A stretch of DNA of 64,000 bases, from NCBI RefSeq assembly GCF_024362695.1, contig NC_065415.1:12999438-13063437 (forward strand), written 5' to 3'. Shown here piece after piece: positions 44,037 to 54,261 of this stretch. The stretch's first letter is position 1. Each line of letters begins with the position of its first letter. The notes under the pieces are model-generated. The model was not told where the DNA came from. It did not search any database and saw only the letters and a program-made list of their open reading frames with translations. The position numbers and the translations under genes are program-made. Origin of the DNA: Pectinophora gossypiella. Its lineage: Eukaryota > Arthropoda > Insecta > Lepidoptera > Gelechiidae.

Positions 44037-44420
44037 AATTTTCAAGATAGGAAGCTAAAAATTGGTATGCGTACTATTTGTGACAAATAAAAATAAACTG
44101 CATTTTTTTTAGAAATCTGCGTTTGTAAAGCTCATAATAACGGGTTCTTACCGCGTTTAAATGGGGATATGAGACTCCCAGTCTACGCGGTAAGAACCCG
44201 TTATTATGTGCTTTAATTACTGGACAGTTTTCGGATGAGTATTCAAAAAATTACAAACGCAGATTTCTAAAAAAAATGCACTTTATTTTTATTTGTCACA
44301 AATAGTTCGCATACCAATTTTTAGCTTCCTACCTTGAAAGCGTTTAAATGCGGTAAGAACCCGTTATTATGTGCTTTAATTATGATAATAACCGCGTAAA
44401 CTTAAAACAACTGTCCAGTA
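44037..44420. repeat. Nested foldback: 90-bp outer arms, 20-bp inner arms
   Basis: Outer arms 44039-44128 and 44251-44338 (GGAAGCTAAAAATTGGTATG mirrored). Inner arms AATAACGGGTTCTTACCGCG (44136-44155) and its inverse (44186-44205). A third copy of the inner arm is at 44350-44368. Confidence 0.9.
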
Positions 44421-44424
44421 GCCA

Positions 44425-44482
44425 ATTGGTATTCAGTAGTCTCTGCTTACCCCGGTAGGTAATAAATGTCAGTTTATGTATG
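44425..44482 (+). mobile_element. LINE-a 3' tail fragment
   Basis: AGTCTCTGCTTACCCCGGTA..AATAAATGTCAGTTTATGTATG. Confidence 0.6.
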
Positions 44483-44806
44483 CTTTGTCTCCATACCTAC
44501 ACAAAGTTAATCCCCTAAAAACTACTTCTAATCTAGCGACGGAAATAAATATGAATAACGTAAACTCCAACGCATTATTAATGACAGCGTGGTAGTTCCT
44601 TAATATACCTAATTTGCGTTTGCGTTTTCGTGTTCTAATGTAATCAGCTAAGACGATCAAAACCGTAATTTGACAACGCTATGAATGAGGCCCAGAAGTC
44701 AAATTAGGTATAAATAATGTTGGTCTTTTAAACCTATAGACCAAGCTCGACTTATATAAGATCCATTTCTTAGAAGGTTTTTAACATGATCATATAAGTA
44801 GCTATT
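44483..44806. other. Intergenic DNA, nothing recognised
   Basis: No gene. Confidence 0.5.
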
Positions 44807-45185
44807 GGCCCCGATTCCTGCAGACACCGCCTAATTTTATTTTAAGTTATATCCGTCATTTTCATATCCGTCGAAAAGGAAAGGGACGGATGATTCACAG
44901 CTCTTAATTTTAGAAAGAATGAGTAAATGAATGAATAACCCGGGCGAATCAAAAGGTACGTCGCTGGTATGTAATCCGTTTGACGTGCTGTCTACTTAAC
45001 TGTGTCGGGTTATTGACGGATGTAAAATTTTTAGACGGTTGGTTTAGATTTGTGCTTAAAATTGACGTGTGTTCCATAAATTTTATGCTTGTCGATTACC
45101 CGTCCCTTTCCTTTTCGGCGGATAAGAAAATGACAGATATAACTTAAAATAAAATTAGATGGTATTTACAGGAATTAGCACCATT
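44807..45185. mobile_element. MITE-3, complete
   Basis: CCCCGATTCCTGCAGACACC at the left; TTTTCGGCGGATAAGAAAAT...TTTACAGGAATTAGCACCA at the right. Confidence 0.9.
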
Positions 45186-45191
45186 ATTGCT

Positions 45192-45393
45192 ATTATTACA
45201 GGATTAGTGACGTCGTAACGAAAACATGCCATGATTCTGAGTTCATTTTAAGTGGAATATTCAGTCACAAAAGTAAAGAATTGTAAATAATTTGAAAAAT
45301 ACATGAATTTTGCGACGGAAAATTTTACTTGATATCAACTCAGAAACATGGTCTGAATCGTTCCTCAAAGTATTTGTTACGATTTCACCTGTA
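45192..45393. mobile_element. MITE-2 hairpin
   Basis: TACAGGATTAGTGACGTCGT...TTTGTTACGATTTCACCTGT; abuts MITE-3. Confidence 0.85.
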
Positions 45394-45403
45394 TACGAGT
45401 ACT

Positions 45404-45465
45404 ATGCACCACTGCCTACCCTTGCGGGGATACCGGCTTGATACTTTATTCTCTTTTCGTAAATG
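45404..45465 (-). repeat. REP-T fragment
   Basis: CACTGCCTACCCTTGCGGGG then ATACCGGCTTGATAC. Confidence 0.5.
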
Positions 45466-45574
45466 ATAATTCTAAAAAGTTGAAATGTTGTCTTGAAAAT
45501 AATAGACCGTTAGACCGTTTTGTTTTGTATTTGTTATTAGATTGATTTTGCCATAATAATTATAATAATAATAA

Positions 45575-45755
45575 AACACTTTATTGTACACAAATTTACA
45601 AAACACTTACGGGATAAACTTATTCTAAGGTGGGCAAACGCGGCCTTATCGCTAAGAGCGATCTCTTCCAGACAACCTTCGGCAAAGGATATGGTACATT
45701 TGTACAGCTGCATTGTAGCACGCAAATAAGTAAAATAAAATAACAGACACATTTT
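45575..45755 (-). mobile_element. LINE 3' end
   Basis: Reverse of the GGTTGTCTGGAAGAGATCGC..TTAGCGATAAGGCCGCG type, with CAATAAAGTG near its end. Confidence 0.7.
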
Positions 45756-46151
45756 ATATATACATACACAGTCATATACAAATATATGTGTATAAATATA
45801 TAATATGTAATATACACTTCTCATCAAAAAAATCGAAACACTTCCGTTTTCATTGTTTCTGTCCGAATTTAACACAAAAAAGAATTCATACGATGAAAAA
45901 AAATACATAAATGTATAGCTGGCAGTTTGGCCATTACAGTAATAAGCGAAAATTCTAAATTCAAAATTAGAATTTCATTTGTTTATCTTATAAACGAAAT
46001 GAATCACTGTTTTGAGACAAATGTGTGTTTAGGGTTGGAGTACATTTAGCGTTTAAAAACTAAAAATTGGCGCCTATCCTTAAACTTTTTGTTTTTTATT
46101 TCAATACTGTGACTTTGGGACGTCTGAAAAAAGGTTTTTTTTCTAAAACGT

Positions 46152-46595
46152 ATGGATACTTCGCCCACAGAAGCCGCCCAAGTTGTGGCATTGCTGGATT
46201 CTGGCCTTAGTCAGCGTGTTGTGGCTGCAAGACTGCATCTAAGCCTGTCATCTGTTCATAGAGTCTATAAACGTTATCGGGAGACTGGTTTGTTCACGCG
46301 CCGTTCAGGATCTGGCAGGAATCGGGTCACTTCTGAGCGAGATGATCGATTTATTGTAACAACTTCTTTAAGAAATCGACGCCTTAACGCTTTTCAACTG
46401 CAGCAGCGGCTTCGTGTTGTACGAAGGGTGGCTGTAAGTGACTCTACAATTAGAAGAAGATTGAAGGATCGTGGACTGGTACCGCATAAGCCAGCAAATG
46501 GGCCGAAATTAACTGCAGACCATCGAAGAGCGCGCCTTAACTTTGCACGTGAGCACCTAAATTGGTCATACCTACAGAACCGCCACCATAGCTGA
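46152..46595 (+). pseudogene. Tc1 transposase N-terminal fragment (left arm)
   Basis: It keeps the start MDTSPTEAAQ and both helix-turn-helix regions up to NFAREHLNWSYLQ, then runs into the inverted copy (NRHHS, stop). The catalytic DD34E core is absent. It might still make a DNA-binding fragment able to bind the TIRs, but there is no evidence of expression. Confidence 0.92.
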
Positions 46596-47139
46596 CCTTT
46601 TCTTCAATGCAGCATTGTGCATAGCGTTCTCCGTCTCTTCTGTAGACCTTGTTCCTTCCGTCGTTACCATACAGCATAATTTTACACTCATCAGAAAAGA
46701 GAACTTTGCTCCACTGTAGGTATGACCAATTTAGGTGCTCACGTGCAAAGTTAAGGCGCGCTCTTCGATGGTCTGCAGTTAATTTCGGCCCATTTGCTGG
46801 CTTATGCGGTACCAGTCCACGATCCTTCAACCTTCTTCTAATTGTAGAGTCACTTACATCCACCCTTCGTACAACACGAAGCCGCTGCTGCAGTTGAAAA
46901 GCGTTAAGGCGTCGATTTCTTAAAGAAGTTGTTACAATAAATCGATCATCTCGCTCAGAAGTGACCCGATTCCTGCCAGATCCTGAACGGCGCGTGAACA
47001 AACCAGTCTCCCGATAACGTTTATAGACTCTATGAACAGATGACAGGCTTAGATGCAGTCTTGCAGCCACAACACGCTGACTAAGGCCAGAATCCAGCAA
47101 TGCCACAACTTGGGCGGCTTCTGTGGGCGAAGTATCCAT
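46537..47139 (-). pseudogene. Tc1 transposase N-terminal fragment (right arm)
   Basis: The same start and DNA-binding regions as the left arm with a single noticed residue change (VRRVD for VRRVA). It reaches further, past FSDECK with the first catalytic Asp, to VSYGGGS, then crosses the joint. The second Asp and the Glu are missing, so it cannot be catalytic. Confidence 0.92.
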
Positions 47140-47737
47140 ACGTTTTAGAAAAAAAACCTTTTTTCAGACGTCCCAAAGTCACAGTATTGAAATAAAAAAC
47201 AAAAAGTTTAAGGATAGGCGCCAATTTTTAGTTTTTAAACGCTAAATGTACTCCAACCCTAAACACACATTTGTCTCAAAACAGTGATTCATTTCGTTTA
47301 TAAGATAAACAAATGAAATTCTAATTTTGAATTTAGAATTTTCCTTATTACTGTAATGGCCAAACTGCCAGCTATACATTTATGTATTTTTTTTTCATCG
47401 TATGAATTCTTTTTTGTGTTAAATTCGGACAGAAACAATGAAAACGGAAGTGTTTCGATTTTTTTGATGAGAAGTGTATTTATACACATACTATAAATAT
47501 ATTACATACATTGGTAGGTACATATAAGTAAAAATAAAATATTATAACATAACTTGTTCCAGCTTAGTGAACGTGCCACCAATAACCATAGAGGTATACC
47601 TAGCTTCGCTCTTTAAGTTGAGTGTTTCACAGGAATCATATTACTCAACAGGAAATTGAATCGGTACACTAGGGTATTGAGACTTTACTCAGACAGAGTG
47701 ATACCCTAGATAGAAGTATGCTCTGACTACACATAGT

Positions 47738-48063
47738 ACATAAACTGCCTATATACGTCCCACTGCTGGGCACAGGCCTCCCCTCAATCAACCGGAGGGG
47801 GTATGAAGCATACTCCACCACGCTGCTCCACTGCGGGATGGCGGAGGTGTTTTGGGCTAGTAGGCCGGGACCAACGGCTTAGCGTGCCTTCCGAAGCACG
47901 GAATCATCTTACTTTTTCGGACCATCAGGTGATTCAAGCCTGAAAGTCCTTACCAAACAAAGGACAGTCTCACAAAGTGATTTCGACATGTCCCCATCGG
48001 GAATCGAACCCGGACCTCCAGATCGTGAGCCTAACGCTCTAACCACTAGACCACGGAGGCTGT
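47738..48063 (-). mobile_element. SINE-1, near complete
   Basis: Reverse: ACGTCCCACTGCTGGGCACA...TAACCACTAGACCACGGAGG. Confidence 0.93.
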
Positions 48064-48199
48064 TCAATGCATCTTTTATCTTTGTTTTTGGGTATAAATG
48101 TTGACCCTTGTTATTACACCCAGACACAAGACATCTTCCATCCATTATAGATTTTAGGCACGTTAAACCGTTGGTCCCGGTTACCACTTACTAATGTTA

Positions 48200-48482
48200 G
48201 TTTTTTTTTTATGACGTGACTTATTGTAGATTTGCCGCAGATGGCATTAACTACTTGGCCGGACAAATGGGGAACGCTGAAGGCTCTCACCCGGTACAAC
48301 GTTTAAGACAACAGGCCCGAGGGTACCCAATTGGGCGCGAACCTCGGCTCAGGGCGTCGTCTGAGAGGAAAAAATATTTGAAAGAATTAATCGACCCTAG
48401 TGGGTCGATAGCGATAAGCGTTGATTGAGGAAAATCGTCGACCACGTCGGCGGGGTCGGTATCGGGGTCCTATACCGACCCC
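48200..48482 (-). mobile_element. RET-5, 5'-truncated
   Basis: Poly(T), then GACGTGACTTATTGTAGATT...GGGGTCGGTATCGGGGTCCT. A SINE-3 scrap (GGCACGTTAAACCGTTGGTC) lies just left. Confidence 0.9.
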
Positions 48483-48540
48483 GTATCAGGTGATTCAAAC
48501 ATGCAATGTCCTAAATAAATTTACACACAACATACACAAT

Positions 48541-48604
48541 TGATTGAGGGGAGGCCTTTGCCCAGCAGTGGGACGTGTATCGGCTGTTTATGTTATGTTA
48601 TGTA
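48541..48604 (+). mobile_element. SINE-1 tail fragment
   Basis: TTGATTGAGGGGAGGCCTTT..CCAGCAGTGGGACGTGTATC. Confidence 0.85.
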
Positions 48605-48845
48605 CTACTGTTCACTCTAACTTACAGTTTTTCAATGAATCTCACTGTTGAATTGCATCCAAACAACATCCGCACTAGGTCAATTGCCTTTAGAAACTTA
48701 ATTTCCAACTGTTCAACTGGCGAAGTGTTCAGTACGAGAATATTTCCCATTTCCGACCAGTTTAGTACTTGAAGAGAAGCGAAGTATAGCGTTATATGTA
48801 CAGGCATAGTAAAAAAATAACAGCAGGTACACTCTTCTCATTTTT
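48605..48845 (-). repeat. REP-W, copy 2
   Basis: Inverse of 40806-41045, again joined to the poly(A) end of RET-5 (48846 onward on the plus strand). Confidence 0.85.
48622..48807 (-). pseudogene. 61-codon frame in REP-W, unknown protein
   Basis: The frame runs MPVHITLYFASLQVLNWSEM to EQLEIKFLKAIDLVRML, FGCNSTVRFIEKL and a stop. It is conserved in part with 40923-41024. No signal peptide, membrane segment or known motif is seen. It could be a fragment of a transposon or host gene carried with the repeat. Confidence 0.4.
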
Positions 48846-49125
48846 TTTTTGACGTGACTTATTGTAGATTTCACGCGTATGACATTAACTACTTAACCGG
48901 ACCCGGATAAAAATTAGAGACAATAGACCTGAGAATGAGCAGTAGGGCATAAATTGGTCAATATAGTCGTAAACTTAAGATAAGTAGGTAATGTAATTTG
49001 TTTTTAGTACTCATTTTTGTTGCCTTATACAGCGTCATAGTTTCTGTTTGTGACTAAGCTCTTAAATAAAGATTAAAAAAAAATGAGCAGTAAGGCGCGA
49101 ACCTCGTCTCAGGGATGTTTTGCAC
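48846..49125 (-). mobile_element. RET-5 split by a short retro insertion
   Basis: GACGTGACTTATTGTAGATT at the left; resumes GCGCGAACCTCGTCTCAGG after 49096. The insert is 48949-49081. Confidence 0.8.
48949..49081 (+). mobile_element. LINE 3' end insertion with ~15-bp target duplication
   Basis: It ends AATAAAGATTAAAAAAAA. Target duplication AATGAGCAGTAGGGC (48934-48948) and AATGAGCAGTAAGGC (49082-49096), one mismatch. Confidence 0.85.
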
Positions 49126-49279
49126 CAAACTAAAAACACTTGAAAACTTGTTTCGTAATTCTTTAGAAATCAGCAACCCAGTAAACGTCATTCCAGAGCT
49201 TTTGTAGGTATGTTCACTCTCTATTTCGAAAAAAAAAATAAAAAAAAAATAATGTGCAATGACACCTTCAAAGCATCTG

Positions 49280-49588
49280 TATACACGGTGTTAGTGACAT
49301 CGTAACGAAAACTTTCATGGGTGATTCAGATCATGATTCTGAGTTCATATCAAACGGAGTTTTCCATCGCAAAAGTATGGAACTGGAAATCATTTAAAAA
49401 ACACAAAAACAATTTTGAATTTTGCGATGAAAAATTCCACTTGATATTAACTCAGAATAAATAAATAAAATAAAAATATAGAATGTTGTAAATGTGTGTC
49501 GTAGATTTTACCTAAATAAACTTTTTTATTATTTTTTTTTATTATTATTAGAATAATGGGCTGAACCATCCCCCTCGATGTTCGCTTT
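49280..49588. mobile_element. MITE-2 split by a retro insertion
   Basis: GGTGTTAGTGACATCGTAAC at the left; AATGGGCTGAACCATCCCC at the right. The insert at about 49456-49552 (AAATAAACTTTTTTATTATT) is flanked by AGAATAA on both sides. Confidence 0.8.
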
Positions 49589-49618
49589 TTTTAACATAAA
49601 TGAATATTCATAACAATG

Positions 49619-49950
49619 AGCCGTGGTAAATAAATTTTATGATCCAAACATGAATTCGAAAACAAATTCGAACCTGGGTCCTCAAAGTGAGAGGTAAGCG
49701 TTCTACCAAGTAGGTTACCACGATGATTTTCATGTGTTCAGCGGTGAAGGAAAACATCGTGAGGAAACCCACATTCCCGAGAAATTTATTTTCGGAGGTA
49801 TATGACCTAACCTGTACTGGGGTGGGATTCCCTTCGCGGGTTGGAAGGTCAGACAGGCAGTCGCTTCTGTAAAAGACCGGACCTGTCAAATCTTCAAGTT
49901 AGGTAAGCGGATCCCGTGAAAAACGGGATGACGCTAAGGAAATGATGAAC
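49619..49950 (+). mobile_element. SINE-2 with internally inverted head
   Basis: GAGCCGTGGTA is followed at 49631-49722 by a reversed head segment (CCTCAAAGTGAGAGG..GCGTTCTACC), then the body resumes in plus orientation (TGTTCAGCGGTGAAGGAAAA). Confidence 0.88.
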
Positions 49951-50469
49951 TTAAGTTCCCAAGTTAATGCATACGTACGTACTAAGTTTTAAGGGGAATG
50001 ATGAATATTCATCAAAATAAAAGTTTGCAACACAATGATTGGCTTTAGAAACAAAATGAAGTTTGGAATAACCATTAATTTTCCACCCCATTTTCTCCAT
50101 TCACCACGAAGGGGCCATGGCGTGAAAGTACGCATACATAATACAATACATAAGCTGAATGTCGCTTGAATTGAATTACTCGCCACGAGATTGAATCTGG
50201 ATTCTGGGCTATAATGAACCTTATGCCGTCGACATAGCGTCCCAGCACTTGGAAGAGTCTTCAGCCAACGAACTGTCCGGAGCAGCTGCATAAAAGGGCG
50301 ATATGGAACGAACCAGTGATATACAAAAGATACTAAGCTGGACTGGAAGCGAATAAAAAACATTTTTTTATTTCAATGATAGGGAAAGAAACAGTGTGAT
50401 AAGGGAATGTTGTGGCGTGACAGAAAATGTAGTGAAAATAGTATTTATTGATGATGGTGTATTTATTTT
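49951..50469. other. Intergenic DNA, nothing recognised
   Basis: A 124-codon minus frame (49989-50363) covers most of it, but it has no domain I can name, and the composition is like its surroundings. Probably chance or an old repeat. Confidence 0.4.
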
Positions 50470-50540
50470 ACCCCCTTCGGTTGATTGAGGTGAGGCCTGT
50501 GCCCAGCAGTGGGACGTATATAGGCTGTTTATGTGTGTGT
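50470..50540 (+). mobile_element. SINE-1 tail fragment
   Basis: CCCCCTTCGGTTGATTGAGG..CCCAGCAGTGGGACGTATAT. Confidence 0.85.
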
Positions 50541-50805
50541 ATGTGTGATAATGATGAGGACCCGGCTTAACACTCTCTCATTTAATGAGGAAATTTCTCT
50601 GCGTTTCCGGACCAGACAGTGTTTGCATTTTCATGGCACTTTTGACAGTTGACGAAAATTGAAAAAGAAATGCACAGAAAGATTGACACACAAATTTTGG
50701 AAACCACGTGGTATCAATTATGAATAAAAAAAATATGAACAATTCATGAATAAATTCAAACTCATAAAGTTGAATTTAATGGCTTAAGGCCGGAGCGGAG
50801 ATTTA

Positions 50806-50935
50806 ACATAACATAACATATAAACAGCCTATATACGTCCAACTGCTGGGCACACGCGTCACCTCAATCAACCGGAGGGGGTATCAAGCTTACTCCATCA
50901 TGCTGCTCCACCGCTAGTTGGTGGAGCAGAGATTT
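50806..50935 (-). mobile_element. SINE-1 3' part
   Basis: ACAGCCTATATACGTCCAAC...CTCAATCAACCGGAGGGGGT. Confidence 0.85.
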
Positions 50936-51124
50936 GGACCCGTTATTTCGATTAAAGTCGTGCATTCTCCACTCAGAGCAATTGTGGATTCCTGTCACCA
51001 TTCGGTTTATCATATTAATCTTAGGATATCATATCAAGTGTCTGTAAATTGCCATCAAGTTGTGACACTGGCCGTGTCGGTAGGTTTTGCAGACGAGTTG
51101 TGATCGTCTAGGCCACCATGAGTG

Positions 51125-51215
51125 GGAGAAAATAAAATCAAATCAAATCAATTTATTTGCGTAAAATGACTTAAATAACAATGTTGTGATGTGTTCGGCC
51201 TGCATGCAGGCGTAC
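51125..51215 (-). mobile_element. LINE 3' end ((TTGAT)n tail)
   Basis: AAATCAAATCAAATCAATTT..TTGCGTAAAATG..CTGCATGCAGGCGTAC, reverse orientation. Confidence 0.65.
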
Positions 51216-51338
51216 AAATATACATAAATAATAATAATAATAATAAATAAATGGTACAATGAAAAGAAAATTATTGAAAATTATACTTATTATTAAAAAA
51301 ATACAAAATTTAATAAATATTTTTTTATGTTAAAAACA

Positions 51339-51560
51339 TGAAACACGTTCAACTGCTTGTCTTCGCGGGCATGTCATAAAATCCAACAGAGGCCTTCCTT
51401 TCCGCGATATCCTTTTTGCGATAGGCTGAACTCTCGTCACAATAATATGGACCATATCCGACTTAAGACTTCGTATCAACAGTGGTTGTAAGTTGTCTCT
51501 GATTACTTGAGTCTCTGCCCACCCCATTAGAGATAACGGGCGTGAGTTTATGTACGTATG
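51339..51560 (+). mobile_element. LINE 3' UTR with ATGT tail (copy of 42105-42342)
   Basis: ACACGTTCAACTGCTTGTCT...AACAGTGGTTGTAAGTTGTC...GGCGTGAGTTTATGTACGTA. Confidence 0.8.
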
Positions 51561-51965
51561 CCATTCACTACTTTCATACTGTCGTGTCCAGTATGCAAGG
51601 TTGCTGGCTCGACCCATATTCACTGAGACGCCCCTTACCTACTGGTTTATTCCTGTTTGAGCATAGAATTGAATTCACGCTTTTAGTGAATCGTATCTTC
51701 ATTATCACTTCATGCGTGATTTGGGATGAAAAGGAAAAAATAAAGATAAATACCTACGTTTTGACACGCTGCATTATTTTATTTTATTTTGTGGTAGGTG
51801 AACCTAAAACATTTTACATGTCAAACGGGCTCAGTTACCTAACCTAAAATTAAATAAGGTTCCTTGTTCAGCAAGGTTTTTAAACTTTGAGTACTACTGG
51901 AGAACAGGTCAAAGCGAGCGATTATGCATTATCATGTCGAAGATAAGCATAAGTATTACGTACAG
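51561..51965. other. Intergenic DNA, nothing recognised
   Basis: No gene. Confidence 0.5.
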
Positions 51966-52022
51966 GTGTATAAACAACCTATATACGTCCCACTGCTCAA
52001 GACACTCCTCAATCAACCGGGC
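51966..52022 (-). mobile_element. SINE-1 scrap
   Basis: AACCTATATACGTCCCACTG..CTCCTCAATCAACCGG. Confidence 0.65.
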
Positions 52023-52179
52023 GAAATATATATCGCGGGATGTAACGTCGTCTTATATTGAAATCCACGTAAGGCCTTTGATGAAAAATCATACTCAAAT
52101 GTTATTTTTGTTAACAAAACCTTGCAATAGGCAAGTTAGTTTCAATCAAGGTATAAAAATGCTGTTAATTTTTTTACCC

Positions 52180-52388
52180 ATCATCATCATCTGCCTAGCA
52201 TTATCCCGTTTTTCACAGGGTCCGCTAACCTAACCTGAAGATTTGACAGGTCCGGTTTTTTACAGAAGCGACTGCCTGTCTGAAAACCCAGCCCATTACA
52301 GGTTAGGTCACATACCTCCGAAAATGCATTTCTCAGGAATCTGGGTTTGCTCACGATGTTTTTCTTCACCGCTGAGCACTATGACAAA
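52180..52388 (-). mobile_element. SINE-2 fragment, head missing
   Basis: CATCATCTGCCTAGCATTAT...CGATGTTTTTCTTCACCGCT; it ends next to the LTR. Confidence 0.88.
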
Positions 52389-52391
52389 TGT

Positions 52392-52529
52392 AATGTCCTG
52401 GGTAACGCCAGCTAGTCCTTTGAGGGCAGACAGGGAGCAGCAATGAAACGCGAGTAGTTCGTTCAACGATTTATTCCGAACTGATACTATAAATTACCCT
52501 GTTTATTCATAACATATTATAATACATAA
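52392..52529 (-). mobile_element. Solo-type LTR (related to 34333-34468)
   Basis: The reverse reads TGTATTATAATATGTTATG...GGCGTTACCCAGGACATTACA. No primer-binding site follows. Confidence 0.75.
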
Positions 52530-52544
52530 TTCTACCTACATTAT

Positions 52545-52640
52545 CATCATCATCATCAGCCGTATGACGCCCGTGGACCGACGATCTGGTGAAGGTCGCG
52601 GGAAGCCGCTGATGCGCGCAGCGCAGGACCTACATTATAG
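52545..52640 (+). pseudogene. LINE-c C-terminal fragment, frameshifted
   Basis: Plus-strand copy of 34216-34318: GACGATCTGGTGAAGGTCGC, then GGAAGCCGCTGATGCG, one G shorter than needed for SRWMRAA. Confidence 0.7.
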
Positions 52641-52704
52641 TTCGAATCTTTACATCGTAGGTCATTAATTTATCGCCAAAGTAAGTCGGATGTTTCCTCA
52701 TAAA

Positions 52705-53050
52705 CATCATCATCTCCCTAGCATTATCCCGTTTTTCACAGGGTTCGTTAACCTAACCTGAAAATTTGACAGGTCCAGTATTTACAGCAGCGACTGCTTG
52801 TCTGACCTTCCAACCCGCGAAGGGAAAACCAGCCCAATACAGATCACAAAATGCATTTCTCGGGTATGTGGGTTTTCAGACGATGTTTTCCTTCACCGCG
52901 GAGCACGTGATAATACTGATAATCATTTACGATCCAAACATGAATTCGAAAACAAATTCAACATTTATTGATTTAGGCCTGTGCTGGATTCGAACCTGTG
53001 ACCTCAAAGTGAGAGGCAAGCGTTCTACCAACTGGGCTACCACGGCTTTT
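52705..53050 (-). mobile_element. SINE-2, complete (inverted duplicate of 33805-34148)
   Basis: CATCATCTCCCTAGCATTAT...TCTACCAACTGGGCTACCAC; it shares a small internal gap (AGATCACAAAATGC) with the 33.8 kb copy. Confidence 0.93.
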
Positions 53051-53214
53051 TCATTACATTTTTACCCGCATTGAAATAAATTGAAACAAATCGAGGTTTT
53101 GTTGAAGAAAACCATATTATTATTAGAATGAATGAATATAAATACAAATATACTTACAAAAAGACTCTTAACTAAGTACAATAAATGAATGAATGTGTGT
53201 ATGAATGTGATTTT

Positions 53215-53500
53215 TCAGTAAGGCGCTTACATGGTTTTCTTTATAAGGCGATAAGCTGTTAATAACGACGTCCGTGCCTCACCCAGCAGGGTCTACATAA
53301 CACCAGGGTCGTGGTTCACGCCGCGACTTGTGCTGAGTGAGACCCTTTTATCTCAAGACATCCACCACCACCTTATGATCATTCCCATGAAAATCCTCTA
53401 TACTTTTTCGTAATTGTTCTGTGAAAATTTTAAGTGATGTTATTGCCTCGTTTTTGTGTGTGACGTCCTTTTAAAAAATAAAAGAAAAAATAAATAAAAT
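53215..53500 (+). repeat. REP-E copy
   Basis: CCTCACCCAGCAGGGTCTAC...GTCGTGGTTCACGCCGCGAC..TTGTGTGTGACGTCCTTTTA, the inverse of 55683-55880. Confidence 0.7.
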
Positions 53501-54261
53501 TTATTCGCTGTCGCTGTGTAAAGTGGTACAAAAGATCTTAAATAATAAATATATTGTAACAAAAACGTGCATTACTCAACCATTTAGCGTCCGAATATGA
53601 AATAATGTTAATTATTGTTTCTTTTTTTTTGTCTTCAAAGTTCAAGCCTACTCACTTTTGATCAAACCTATCTGTACCGTTTAATTCTACTCTATTTTTG
53701 AAATTATTATCATTCCATGTTATACCCGTCTCGATTTAAAATGTGATATAGACTTCGTAATATCTTATTTACGAAACTCCAATATCCGCCCATAACGACC
53801 AGCCATTATCATTTGGTTGCCATGTCAGTTTATCGAAGCCTTTCCGAAGACAATTTGAGATTTCGATCTAAATCGGGGTGTTAGTTTAAAGCCACGTCAT
53901 TTCTAAGGAAAGCAAAATATTTACTGCAATAGTTGTCAGTAGAGTTTATTGTTTTTTATTTTTGTAAACATAACGTAATAATATATATCTTTAATATATC
54001 TTTAAATTTCTTAGAAGAAGTGTCTTTCATTTTATCAGCAAATCTTTTTAAATTTTGTGAAGAATTACCAAATAAACCTTTAAAATACTAAAGCAAAATT
54101 ATTTTTGTCATTTCACTGGACTAATTTAGGGATTTGTTCAATTCACTAGATTTGTTTAGGGAAAAGATAAAATCGTGTTGTTATTTTAACATCTTCCGTG
54201 ATTCCCTAAGAGATTTGATCAAATCCCCGTTTTTATCATATCCCTGCGAGATATTTATACT
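53501..54261. other. AT-rich intergenic DNA
   Basis: No gene. Near 54120-54250 are scattered AGGGATTTGTTCAA-like motifs and the inverse (TTTGATCAAATCCC), source unknown. Confidence 0.5.

Larger units (their letters stand above)
45815..47476. mobile_element. Palindromic Tc1 derivative with TA duplication
   Basis: Both ends carry the same (transposase N-terminal side) Tc1 terminus, CACTTCTCATCAAAAAAATC, flanked by TA (45813-45814, 47477-47478). The left arm 45815-46576 and the right arm (about 46714-47476) are inverse copies with very few differences; 46577-46713 is an unpaired spacer. Confidence 0.95.

Noticed and set aside
49989..50363. 124-codon minus frame
   Set aside because: Hydrophobic and Arg/Trp-rich residues without any family pattern; no second copy to support it.
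51330..51623. 97-codon minus frame
   Set aside because: It lies across a LINE 3' UTR fragment read in the wrong direction.
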